From the NCBI RefSeq assembly GCF_001435195.1, contig NZ_AZFQ01000053.1, positions 95,280 to 140,166 of the forward strand: a DNA stretch of 44,887 nucleotides, given 5' to 3'. The notes under the pieces are model-generated. The model worked only from the letters and a program-made list of their open reading frames with translations. It did no database searches and was not told where the DNA came from. The position numbers were made by a program, and so were the translations under genes. The stretch is from Liquorilactobacillus satsumensis DSM 16230 = JCM 12392 (GTDB lineage Bacteria > Bacillota > Bacilli > Lactobacillales > Lactobacillaceae). This document shows, piece by piece, positions 30,506 to 38,925 of the stretch; the first letter of the stretch is position 1; the number at the start of each line of letters is the position of its first letter.

Positions 30506-32962
30506 TTAAAGATTTTGTTCAGTCCGTGCAATAATATCATCCTGTGTTTCTTTAGAAAGTCCTACAAAAAAGGCTGAATACCCCGCCACGCGTACAATTA
30601 AATCGCGATGCTTTTCAGGGTACTTTTGTGCATCAATCAAAGTTGCACGTGAAACAATGTTGTATTGGACATGATATCCATGCAGGCGGTTAAAAAACGC
30701 GCGTAGTAAAGCCACCAGTTTCATGCAATTTTCTTCGCTGCGCAGAATTTGAGGAGACATTTTTTGATTTAATAACACTCCTCCTGTAATTTCCTTAGTA
30801 TGCAGTTTAGCTACGCTCTTAAAGACTGCTGTTGGTCCATTAATATCAAGTGCATGTTCAGGTGAACATCCCTCTGCCAGTGGCGTACGCGCATGCCGTC
30901 CGTCTGGAGTTGCAAGCGTACTATGACCTTGACCCACGTTAGCTGAGATTGATGAGGTTCCTGCATAGCGTCCTCCTCCAATTGGCCCACGCCCATAACG
31001 TGTATTGTGATATTTAGAAATCTCATCAATATAGGGCTGATATGCTTGAACTAACAATTGGTCAACGCGGTCATCATCGTTTCCATACTTGGGTGCCTCA
31101 TTAATCAATAATTGACGAATCTGCTCTCCTTTTTCACCTGCAAAATCATTTTGCAAAGCAGTCCAGAGCTGTTTAGGTGTCAATTGATGTTTCTCAAAAA
31201 CTAACAGTTTAATAGCTGCAAGCGAATCAGCCAAGTTTGCAATTCCAACCTGCAAACCGCTAATAAAATCATAGATTGCACCACCTTCCTTGATAGTCTT
31301 CCCACGTCCGAGACAATCAGCGGTCAGTGTCGAACACAAAATGTCTGGATAGCCTTGCTCCAACACCATGTCACATGTATTTTCAATGATTACGCTTTGA
31401 CGTGTAATTTCACGCAAAGATTTATCCCAAGCAGTCAATAATTGTTCATATGATGTCATCTGAACAAAGTGTCCATAGTCTGGTAATAATTTTTTACCTG
31501 ATTCAGGATCAATGCCCCCATTCATAACAATCAACAACGTCCTTGGAAAGTTGACAAAACTCATACCAGTGCAACGATACCCCCACTTTCCAGGAACCGC
31601 AGTTTCTACACACCCAATTGCACTATAATTATATGCATCTTCCTTTTTTACACCGCGAGCAATAAAAGAAGGAATAATAACTTCATCGTTGTTAAAGGCT
31701 GGCATTCCGATTCCTTGTTTGACAACCTCCACGCATTCTCGCATGAATTGGTCACTCAAGCCATGAAAATAGCGCACTGTCAAATTCGGTTGTGGTAAAT
31801 GTGCTTGCACAATTGCACGTAGAATCAGATATGAGACTTTGTTTGTTGCATCTTTCCCCGCAGCATTTTGCCCACCAATAGTAATGTTTTGATACAAAGG
31901 ACTTCCTGCCGAAAATTCCGTATGTGCCCAAGAACGAATTTTATTAATTGTGAGAGTCTTCAAACATAAATTTGTAAGCAGCTCTGTTGCTTGCTCTGGT
32001 GTAATTTTTTCTGCTTTCAAGTCTTTTTCGTAGTAAGGGTCCAGATATTGATCCATCCGACCATAGGACACGGAATGTCCATTTGATTCAATCTGAAGAA
32101 TATTATGGATAAACCAAACAGATTGAACAGCCTCTCTAAAATTACGTGCAGGTGCATAAGGAACTCGTTCTAATGCAGCAGCAATCTGTTCTAATTCTTT
32201 CTTTCGCATCTTGTTAGTCATCTGATGTGCTTCTTGTCTTGCAAGTTTTACGTAACGTTGCGCAAATTCTTTTACAGCATCAAGCGTGATCAGACTTGCT
32301 TCGTAAAAATATGACTTCTTTTGCTGTTCATAATCTGTCAGATCAAGTTTTTCCAGTTCGGTTTGAGCACGTTCTTCATACCACTCTAAACCATGTTGCA
32401 ATATTGCTTGATAATCAACGGCAATATGCCCATCCCCAGAAGTAATGTTGCCATCTGCTCCAATAATACCCAAGTCATAAAAGACCCGGCTTTTAGAAGG
32501 AAAAGCCGCTAATCCTCGATCCTCAAGCGTATTATTTTTCCAAAAAGGAGCAATTTCTCGTAACTCCTTTTTTGTCTGTTCCGTAATATAAAAAACATCA
32601 CCTGGTCTCTTTTCAAAAGTCTCCAGTTCATCAATTACCCAGTTCATTGAATACTCAGGAAAAACTGGAGCCCAACGATTTGCCCGCGCCTGATTTCCTG
32701 CCAAAAAAGTGTCAGGTTCAATATAAATAGTCATATGCTCAAGAATGTGTTTCAAAACATTGGCACGTAAAATATCAAGTTGTTCATGCCGATGTGCCTT
32801 GTAGGCTTCAGTTGCAAGGACTGCTCGTTGTGCATCAACATAAGGTTTTGCATCCAAAATAGCGTTACGATATCGCTTCATTTTTGCTGTTAACTTACCA
32901 AAATGTTCCTCAGTGTGCGTTCCGGTTTTTGCTTGTAACCCCGTCATCGTTTTCGCCTGCAT
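30506..32962 (-). CDS. Glycyl radical enzyme, PflD/YbiW group (candidate 1,5-anhydroglucitol-6-phosphate lyase)
   Basis: 818 residues, full length. Thiyl-radical Cys451 and Glu453 in SAIGCVETAVPGKWGYR; glycyl radical Gly794 in RVAGYSAFF near the C-terminus. This is the lyase/dehydratase branch (GCVE) and not pyruvate formate-lyase. Its association with FSA aldolase matches E. coli YbiW/PflD, for which, to my knowledge, recent work assigned ring-opening of 1,5-anhydroglucitol 6-phosphate to 1-deoxyfructose 6-phosphate, the latter being cleaved by FSA. Substrate here is inferred from that pairing. Strictly anaerobic and activated by the radical SAM protein at 34003. AGAGGA precedes the ATG; promoter and a near-cre site at 33012-33048. 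Confidence 0.85.
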   Translation of the reverse strand: MQAKTMTGLQAKTGTHTEEHFGKLTAKMKRYRNAILDAKPYVDAQRAVLATEAYKAHRHEQLDILRANVLKHILEHMTIYIEPDTFLAGNQARANRWAPVFPEYSMNWVIDELETFEKRPGDVFYITEQTKKELREIAPFWKNNTLEDRGLAAFPSKSRVFYDLGIIGADGNITSGDGHIAVDYQAILQHGLEWYEERAQTELEKLDLTDYEQQKKSYFYEASLITLDAVKEFAQRYVKLARQEAHQMTNKMRKKELEQIAAALERVPYAPARNFREAVQSVWFIHNILQIESNGHSVSYGRMDQYLDPYYEKDLKAEKITPEQATELLTNLCLKTLTINKIRSWAHTEFSAGSPLYQNITIGGQNAAGKDATNKVSYLILRAIVQAHLPQPNLTVRYFHGLSDQFMRECVEVVKQGIGMPAFNNDEVIIPSFIARGVKKEDAYNYSAIGCVETAVPGKWGYRCTGMSFVNFPRTLLIVMNGGIDPESGKKLLPDYGHFVQMTSYEQLLTAWDKSLREITRQSVIIENTCDMVLEQGYPDILCSTLTADCLGRGKTIKEGGAIYDFISGLQVGIANLADSLAAIKLLVFEKHQLTPKQLWTALQNDFAGEKGEQIRQLLINEAPKYGNDDDRVDQLLVQAYQPYIDEISKYHNTRYGRGPIGGGRYAGTSSISANVGQGHSTLATPDGRHARTPLAEGCSPEHALDINGPTAVFKSVAKLHTKEITGGVLLNQKMSPQILRSEENCMKLVALLRAFFNRLHGYHVQYNIVSRATLIDAQKYPEKHRDLIVRVAGYSAFFVGLSKETQDDIIARTEQNL

Positions 32963-33011
32963 CCGCGTCCTCTTCTTTCATTTGAAATTAAAAATAGTTC
33001 CTTACGAAATC

Positions 33012-33048
33012 ATAATAACAATTTCACAATAAAATGCAAGGGTTTTCA
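33012..33048 (-). promoter_or_regulatory. Promoter and putative cre site of the glycyl radical enzyme operon
   Basis: Minus strand: TTGCAT (33039-33034), 16 bases, TATTAT (33017-33012). TGAAAACCCTTGCA (33048-33035) overlaps the -35 and matches the catabolite-responsive consensus TGNAANCGNNNNCA with one mismatch, so CcpA control is plausible. Confidence 0.5.
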
Positions 33049-33095
33049 TTTAAAAATTCTTAAAGCACATCTATCTTTAAATTGATCATTTTAGT

Positions 33096-33845
33096 TTAAA
33101 CTTCAGATACTTGAATTTTATGACTACTCAGGCTGTCTTTTGCCAGTTGATTAATCCCTTTATCCGTCACTACAAGGTCAACTTCATCTAACGAAAATTG
33201 CTGCACTAAACTCGCTTTAATAAATTTACTGGCATCTGTTAAAATCACTAGTTGTTGTGCCCTTTGAGCCATTGCTTTAACCGTCTCTGTGCGCATAATG
33301 TCATTACCAAAGAAGCCTTGATGAGCGTCAAAACCGTCCGTGCCAGCAAACAACCGTTGAACTCGTAATCCTTGAAGCGTTTGTTTGACAAGCGGACCAA
33401 CAACTACTTGCGAGTCAGGTTGATAATTTCCGCCCAACATAATGACATGTAAATTGTTATATTGAGAAATATAATTTGCAATAAAGTATGAAATTGTGAT
33501 AATTGTAACGTTTTTCCCTTGCTTACCCAATTGTTCAGCTAAGAGTGCACACGTTGACCCCGACTCGATCATGATGGTTTCTTGTTCTGATACAAGTTCT
33601 GCAGCAGCTTTTGCAATGCGTAGTTTGATCTCATATCGCTGTGCCAATCTATAGCTGAGATCATCACTATTGTTGATAATGGCGTATCCATGTTGCCTTC
33701 GTAACAAACCTCTCCTTTCCAATTCACTTAGATCCTTACGCATTGTTACCTTAGAAACGCCTAGTAGCCCTGCGAGTTTACTAACCTCTATTTTTTTTTG
33801 CTCATTCACAATTTTTAATAAGTAATCCATTCGCGATTGATTCAT
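33096..33845 (-). CDS. DeoR-family transcriptional regulator
   Basis: I start at the ATG at 33845 (249 residues, MNQSRMDYLLKIVNEQ...) because GGAGGG lies five bases upstream; the frame upstream is probably untranslated. N-terminal DeoR helix-turn-helix (VSKLAGLLGVSKVTMRKDLSELERRG, key residues ~21-46), then the DeoRC sugar-phosphate isomerase-like sensor domain (IESGSTCALLAEQL, LTDASKF). Such regulators sense phosphorylated sugars. It lies between the radical enzyme operon and the divergent activase, so it likely controls both. Confidence 0.9.
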   Translation of the reverse strand: MNQSRMDYLLKIVNEQKKIEVSKLAGLLGVSKVTMRKDLSELERRGLLRRQHGYAIINNSDDLSYRLAQRYEIKLRIAKAAAELVSEQETIMIESGSTCALLAEQLGKQGKNVTIITISYFIANYISQYNNLHVIMLGGNYQPDSQVVVGPLVKQTLQGLRVQRLFAGTDGFDAHQGFFGNDIMRTETVKAMAQRAQQLVILTDASKFIKASLVQQFSLDEVDLVVTDKGINQLAKDSLSSHKIQVSEV

Positions 33846-33929
33846 AGTTTCCCTCCAAAACAATTTTCTCACTTTGTATTCTACCCTTTTCTCAGCACCA
33901 ATTCCATTTCCTAAAGAAACCATAATAAG

Positions 33930-33957
33930 TTGCGTTAGAAATAAAAGGTGCTATAAT
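33930..33957 (+). promoter_or_regulatory. Promoter of the activase gene
   Basis: TTGCGT at 33930-33935, 16-base spacer, TATAAT at 33952-33957. The region is shared with the divergent DeoR gene. Confidence 0.6.
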
Positions 33958-34002
33958 CAACTAGTGAAAAAATAAACAAAAAGAAATGGGGGAACATTTA
34001 TA

Positions 34003-34827
34003 ATGGCTAAAACTGTCCAAACACTACATCTTGATCAAAAGAAAGCGCTTCATAAAGGACTAATCTTTAATATCCAAAAATTCAGTTTAAATGATGGTCC
34101 AGGAATTAGAACCGTTATTTTTTTCAAAGGTTGTCCCTTACGTTGCAAGTGGTGTTCAAATCCAGAATCACAAGCACGACATCCAGAATCTATGTATGAT
34201 GAAAGTAAGCAGCAAAATATTACTGTCGGTAAATACTGGACAGTGGATGACCTCATGAAGATCATTTTGCAGGATAAAGCATTTTATGCAGAATCTCACG
34301 GTGGTGTAACTCTTTCAGGAGGAGAAGTCCTTTTTCAAGCACCATTTGCGATTGAACTTTCAAAAGCTATTAAGGCTGCACATTTGCACCTTGCCTGTGA
34401 AACAACTGGTGATGCACGTCCGCAAATATTTAAAGAGTTTATGCAGTACATCGACTTTATGTATTACGATTGTAAGCAATGGGATCCTACAAAACACCGT
34501 GCTGGAACCGGTGGTACAAACAAAGTAATTTTAAATAATTTGGCAACCGCCGTCGCTGCCGGAATAAATGTCCATGTCCGCATCCCTGTTATTCCTGGCT
34601 TCAATTACACCTTAAAGGATGCTGCCCAATTTGGCAGATTATTCAATAAGATTGGCGTTAATGCCGTTGAACTTTTACCCTTCCATCAATTTGGATTAAA
34701 AAAATATGCAGATCTTCACCGTCAGTATGCACTGAAAAAGCAACCTCAGCTTCAGGCTAGTGACCTAACAGATTATAAGACTGTTTTGGAAGATGCTGGC
34801 ATCCAAACCACGATTAACAGCTGGTAA
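34003..34827 (+). CDS. Glycyl radical enzyme activating protein (radical SAM)
   Basis: 274 residues. Radical SAM cluster motif CPLRCKWC (Cys44, Cys48, Cys51), preceded by FSLNDGPGIRTVIFFKGC, and TLSGGEVL (~105-112). It uses S-adenosylmethionine to create the glycyl radical on the enzyme encoded at 30506. Activases of the lyase/dehydratase group usually carry a ferredoxin-like insert with extra cysteine clusters just after the first motif; here that segment (about 55-75) has no cysteines, so only one [4Fe-4S] cluster is expected. GGGGG is about eleven bases before the ATG. Divergent from the DeoR gene. Confidence 0.92.
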   Translation: MAKTVQTLHLDQKKALHKGLIFNIQKFSLNDGPGIRTVIFFKGCPLRCKWCSNPESQARHPESMYDESKQQNITVGKYWTVDDLMKIILQDKAFYAESHGGVTLSGGEVLFQAPFAIELSKAIKAAHLHLACETTGDARPQIFKEFMQYIDFMYYDCKQWDPTKHRAGTGGTNKVILNNLATAVAAGINVHVRIPVIPGFNYTLKDAAQFGRLFNKIGVNAVELLPFHQFGLKKYADLHRQYALKKQPQLQASDLTDYKTVLEDAGIQTTINSW

Positions 34828-34920
34828 AAATGTGAACATCCATGTCCAACTTCTAAGGACTAAACAATAGCTTTACGCGAAAAACCTGATTTAAGTTGAA
34901 CACAATTTTGTAACCAAAAA

Positions 34921-34956
34921 GCGTGCCTCGGGCTGACTCATCCCCCGCTGCACGCG
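34921..34956. terminator. GC-rich hairpin between convergent genes
   Basis: GCGTGC-cTCGGG ... CCCCG-ct-GCACGC, a stable stem without a clear T run, between the activase and the convergent flavin reductase fusion. Possible bidirectional terminator. Confidence 0.45.
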
Positions 34957-34985
34957 CATCGCATTACTCGTTAAAATATAACTAA

Positions 34986-37418
34986 TTAGTGTGTCTTAAT
35001 TTGTGTGTGTTCTGCTTTTTTGGCTTTGTCAATTGCTTGTTTGACCGCAGCTTTTAACGCACTGCTTGACAAGGAAGCCCCTGAAAGGCTGTCGACTGCA
35101 TAGGAATTTTCCCTAATCATTGTTCGCGGTAATTCTTGGAGTGCTTTTGCTCCGACATCACCACTTTCACTTTGCTTAAGGATCTCGATTTCTTCGATTT
35201 TTCCAGCATCATAAGTGACTCGCACAACTACTTCATTTCCCATTCCGGCGTCACTTTTACCAAGATATTGGTGTGCCCCCACAACATAATGTTCCTCCTG
35301 TTGCGTCACATCAGACATGTCTTCCAAGCTTGAAACAGACGAATTTGTCAGTGAAACCTCATCCTCCTTGGTTGCTGGAGTAGACCTACTTATTTCTTTA
35401 GGACGTGCGGCATTTTCACCTGCAATCTTGCCAAAGATTAAACACTCTGCCAGATTGTTCCCCCCTTGATACTGATTAGTATTAATGCCACCAAGTTCAC
35501 CCGCAGCATACAGATGCGGCACAGGTTTCCCCCAGGGATCAAGGACTTCACATCTAGAGTTGTGCCGCGGTCCGCCTTGCGTATTTAACATAGTTTGCGT
35601 AAGCGGCAATGCATAGTATGGACCTTCTCCAAAAGGTTGCATTGTTTTAATTTCGCGGTGATTAGCAAAATCATACCCAATTGTTACTAAGTGATCAAAG
35701 TCTGCACGTGTCTGTTTCAATTTAGCCGCATCAACTTTTATTAACTTAGCTAACTCTGCCAATGAATCACCCTTAATAATCATTTCATAAAAATTAGCAA
35801 CTGGCAGCTTTTTCATTTTTTTGAAAATCTCCAGCTGTGATTGATCAAAGATTGCATAAGGATGCGCATTGGCTGCAGGTACTCGCCAAGTCCCATGATC
35901 ATAAATATGCCCGTGTCGATTAGCCTCTGCCTCATTGAAATAACGCGTGCCATCGTCACCAATTACAAAAATACTTCCGGTAAAAAGCTCCTTCCAAGGG
36001 GCTAGTAAAAGCTGACCTCGTTCGCCTTTGGGAACACTAACGCACATTCCATGATAGATTCCTAAGGACTCATAGTTGTGCATGTGCCATAAATCAGCGC
36101 CTGCCTCTAAGCCCATTTTGATGCCGTCACCCTTGTTATACATTGAGCCTAATGGTGTTAACCGCGGTGCTCCTAGATAATCCTGAACCATCTGCTGATT
36201 ATTTTCAAATCCGCCGACAGCCATGACTACTCCATTTTTAGCCTGAATATTTACTAAAACATGGTCACGTTCAATTTGGACGCCTAGAACAGTTTTAGTT
36301 TTCTCAGCTTGAATCAGATGTTTGCCTGGTGAACTGAACCAAACTGTAATCCTATCTGCGCGCGCAATAACTTGTTGGCGCAAGTTTTTCCATAATGCAC
36401 TATCAAGCAGCCCATCATGCACCAACAACATGTCATAAGCTTGATTTCCAGGATATTCTGGGAATTCATGAACCATTTCCGACAGATCAAGTTTATTATG
36501 ATCCCAATCATGAGCAACACTGAAGGGTTCCACCCCTAAATACTTTCTAAAATACGCTCGCATGTTAACCATACCTTCAACATAAGTGTTGACCAGTTCT
36601 TCATCCAAAGCAAATGGCGCCGTTAAATTCTGGTAGTAACGCTTTAAAGCATCAAAATCATCGCCAGCGCCTACTAATTGGCCAGCATACCGTGTATTTC
36701 CACCTTCATGACCCTCAGGCGCCGAATCGACCAACAAAACATTCGCCCCTGCATCTGCAGCAAAACGGGCCGCAGTCGCTCCCGCTCCACCAAAGCCCAG
36801 CACAATCACATCGTAAGTGGCATCCCACCTAATATTTTTGGCAACAGGCATTGTCTTAGCCTCCTCTTTAGTACTGTTAACTAACTGCACGTATTTGACA
36901 AAGTTGTGAAAACATTTTTCTAAAAATTCAATCGTCTTTTGTTCCTTGAGATTCTGGTTACTATCAAAAGCGGTTTTACAATTAGGCAGCATAAACTCAT
37001 TTCCGGGAAGGACATATGCATCAACTCCAGGAGAATCTAGTACATGTCGCAAATCCATCTGCGCACGCACAGTACCTTGTGCCCCATAAGATGCGCCCAC
37101 AATCATTACCGGTTTTCCTCTCAAAGTATGATAACTAGCTGAAAGCCATTCAAGCACACTTTTTAATGCAGCTGTCATCGAGTGATCATATTCCGGAGTT
37201 GCAATAATTAACCCATCCGCAGTTTCAACTTTAGTGATTAATTTTTTGATATCTTGAGGAAAAGCTTGCAGTAAATCCTCATTAAACAACGGCAAATCTC
37301 TAATTTCCTGCAATTCAAAATCCGCTTGATCCGCAAAGTGACGTTGCAGATACTTCAATAAGAGTCGGTTATACGAAACACTAGCATTGCTACCAACAAT
37401 TGTCAGCAATTTCATCAA
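34986..37418 (-). CDS. Three-domain flavin reductase: FMN reductase + FAD-binding fumarate-reductase-like + FMN-binding
   Basis: 810 residues, cytoplasmic, no signal. Residues ~1-180: NADPH-dependent FMN-reductase flavodoxin-like domain (GSNASVSYN, TPEYDHSM, GASYGAQG). ~200-700: FAD_binding_2 domain of fumarate reductase/urocanate reductase type (VLGFGGAGATAARFAADAGA, VMAVGGFENN, AAGELGGINTNQYQGGNNLAECLIFG). ~715-800: FMN_bind domain with DSLSGASLSS, where Ser782 is the expected covalent FMN site. Such fusions are soluble NAD(P)H-driven reductases of enoates; in lactobacilli related proteins reduce hydroxycinnamic acids, and bacterial ones reduce fumarate, acrylate or urocanate. The adjacent ApbE gene would attach the FMN. 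The acceptor is not known. Confidence 0.88.
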   Translation of the reverse strand: MMKLLTIVGSNASVSYNRLLLKYLQRHFADQADFELQEIRDLPLFNEDLLQAFPQDIKKLITKVETADGLIIATPEYDHSMTAALKSVLEWLSASYHTLRGKPVMIVGASYGAQGTVRAQMDLRHVLDSPGVDAYVLPGNEFMLPNCKTAFDSNQNLKEQKTIEFLEKCFHNFVKYVQLVNSTKEEAKTMPVAKNIRWDATYDVIVLGFGGAGATAARFAADAGANVLLVDSAPEGHEGGNTRYAGQLVGAGDDFDALKRYYQNLTAPFALDEELVNTYVEGMVNMRAYFRKYLGVEPFSVAHDWDHNKLDLSEMVHEFPEYPGNQAYDMLLVHDGLLDSALWKNLRQQVIARADRITVWFSSPGKHLIQAEKTKTVLGVQIERDHVLVNIQAKNGVVMAVGGFENNQQMVQDYLGAPRLTPLGSMYNKGDGIKMGLEAGADLWHMHNYESLGIYHGMCVSVPKGERGQLLLAPWKELFTGSIFVIGDDGTRYFNEAEANRHGHIYDHGTWRVPAANAHPYAIFDQSQLEIFKKMKKLPVANFYEMIIKGDSLAELAKLIKVDAAKLKQTRADFDHLVTIGYDFANHREIKTMQPFGEGPYYALPLTQTMLNTQGGPRHNSRCEVLDPWGKPVPHLYAAGELGGINTNQYQGGNNLAECLIFGKIAGENAARPKEISRSTPATKEDEVSLTNSSVSSLEDMSDVTQQEEHYVVGAHQYLGKSDAGMGNEVVVRVTYDAGKIEEIEILKQSESGDVGAKALQELPRTMIRENSYAVDSLSGASLSSSALKAAVKQAIDKAKKAEHTQIKTH

Positions 37419-37521
37419 CTATTCCTCCATTCTAAATACACCGCAGCAACCGCTTACATGCTCATAGTATCACATATATTGAAATACTCAACTCAAAGAC
37501 AGGTATTCATTTTATAAAAAT

Positions 37522-38448
37522 TCAGTAATTAAATGCGCGGTAGCTTTCTTTCAATCCGCTTGTCAGCGTAACTTCTCCGTTTTGCTGTATAAAAACACCT
37601 TCTAACTCAGGTTGATCCTCAATTAAACGTCTACCGCGTGTAGCACCTTGACAAAATGCTAAGGTAGTCCATAAGTCTCCATCTACCGAATGTGGACTAA
37701 CAAGGGTTACACTTGAAAGACCATTTGTGACCGGATATCCTGTTTGGGCGTTAAAAATATGATGATATTCTTTCCCGTGTGCTTTTAAAACACGTTCGTA
37801 TATTCCAGCGGTAACCACCGCTCCCGCATGTACTGTAAGTCTTCCTATTGGGATATTCCTTTTTCTGAGCGGATCTTGAATTCCAATGTGCCAGCGACCT
37901 AGATGCGGTCCCTCACCAACTAATAAAAGATTTCCACCCAGATCGATGATCCCCTGTTGAACGCCGCGAAGCCGCCATAAGATCCCAACAGCATCCGCAA
38001 TATAGCCCTTCGCAATTCCCCCAAGATCAAGCTGCATCTGGGGTTCCAACAAGAAAACGCTCTGGGTCGCATCATCCAACTTGATCTTAGTCGGCGACAA
38101 GACATGCAGGAGCTTTTTAATATCCGCCGCTTCAGGTAGCTGGGCGTCATTAAAACCAATTCCCCATAATTTAACAAGTGGTCCAAGCGCAACATTGAAC
38201 CCCATTTGCAATTGGCTAGCATGCACAGCTAGCTTGATTAATTCATAGGTGCTTTTAGAGACCATCACGGCATGTTTCCCGGCCGCATTATTAATCGCGA
38301 CCACTTCTGAGTACTCACGATTTACTGTCAACTTTTTTTCAAATTTTCTAATCAGCTCATATCCCGCTTCAATATCAGTTTCATTTGCAGGTGCCGCAAC
38401 ACTTAAGTTAATTACGGTCCCCAATCCATAATAGGTATGTGTTAACAT
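37522..38448 (-). CDS. apbE: FAD:protein FMN transferase, ApbE-like
   Basis: 308 residues, no signal peptide or lipobox, so cytoplasmic, unlike the exported lipoprotein forms. ApbE landmarks: LDLGGIAKGYIADAV (~155-169), IIDLGGNLLLVGEG, and TAGIYERVL...YHHIFNAQTGYPV near ~230-255 (metal/FAD site). It transfers FMN from FAD onto a Ser/Thr of FMN_bind domains. The next gene on the same strand, 103 bases downstream, encodes exactly such a client. GGGGGAG precedes the ATG by five bases. Confidence 0.92.
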   Translation of the reverse strand: MLTHTYYGLGTVINLSVAAPANETDIEAGYELIRKFEKKLTVNREYSEVVAINNAAGKHAVMVSKSTYELIKLAVHASQLQMGFNVALGPLVKLWGIGFNDAQLPEAADIKKLLHVLSPTKIKLDDATQSVFLLEPQMQLDLGGIAKGYIADAVGILWRLRGVQQGIIDLGGNLLLVGEGPHLGRWHIGIQDPLRKRNIPIGRLTVHAGAVVTAGIYERVLKAHGKEYHHIFNAQTGYPVTNGLSSVTLVSPHSVDGDLWTTLAFCQGATRGRRLIEDQPELEGVFIQQNGEVTLTSGLKESYRAFNY

Positions 38449-38670
38449 CCAAACTCCCCCCAGCTACTCCTAGTCCCTCATTAAAGCCCTTACAATAATT
38501 AATATAATCCAGGATTCAAAAATAAGCTCTTAAAATGATCGCCTCTTCTGACACCTTAGCATCTTAAAAGTTACTCAGGGATCTCCATTGCATACTTAGC
38601 TATGCATAATTTAAAGTTAGCTGAAAATTATGCTTTGGGCAGTCAAGTTCTTCGGAATAAATTAGCAAAA
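38449..38670. other. Intergenic region upstream of apbE
   Basis: About 220 AT-rich bases between apbE and the repeat. TATATT/TATAAT-like boxes occur near 38500-38515 on the minus strand but no good -35 is visible. No gene seen. Confidence 0.4.
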
Positions 38671-38803
38671 GAGTGTGACATAAGTCGGGAAAATTTGAGT
38701 ACTAACTCGAAATTACGAACATAGCGAGTACTTTGCTATGAGTAATTGGAAAGTCAGACGGAAAATTTTGACTTATGGAACACGTTTATTCGGAATAAAA
38801 GAG
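38671..38803 (-). repeat. Palindromic repeat family A, inverted orientation
   Basis: Reverse-oriented copy: CATAAGTC at 38680-38687 and GACTTATG at 38771-38778, with the GTGTGA tail on the left and ACACGTTTATTCGGAATAAAAG on the right. As with the copies after trpB and the HAD gene, the ATTCC-side abuts the terminator hairpin (38804-38840). Confidence 0.85.
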
Positions 38804-38840
38804 GGGCTGGATCAAAAGTTAATTTTTGACCCAGCCCTAT
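38804..38840 (-). terminator. Terminator of scrA
   Basis: GGGCTGG-TCAAAA / TTTTGA-CCAGCCC (38805-38838), with the shared GTTAA core; followed on the minus strand by CTCTTTTATT. Confidence 0.75.
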
Positions 38841-38925
38841 CATTATTTCATGCTTTATTCAGACGTCTAAATTAAAATTATTTTAACTCAAAGTAAATTA
38901 GTGAGTCGCATGCATGCTTGATTCC

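Noticed and set aside
30506-32962. Pyruvate formate-lyase
   Set aside because: The catalytic motif is GCVE with a single cysteine and not the Cys-Cys pair of PflB, and the neighbour is an FSA aldolase.
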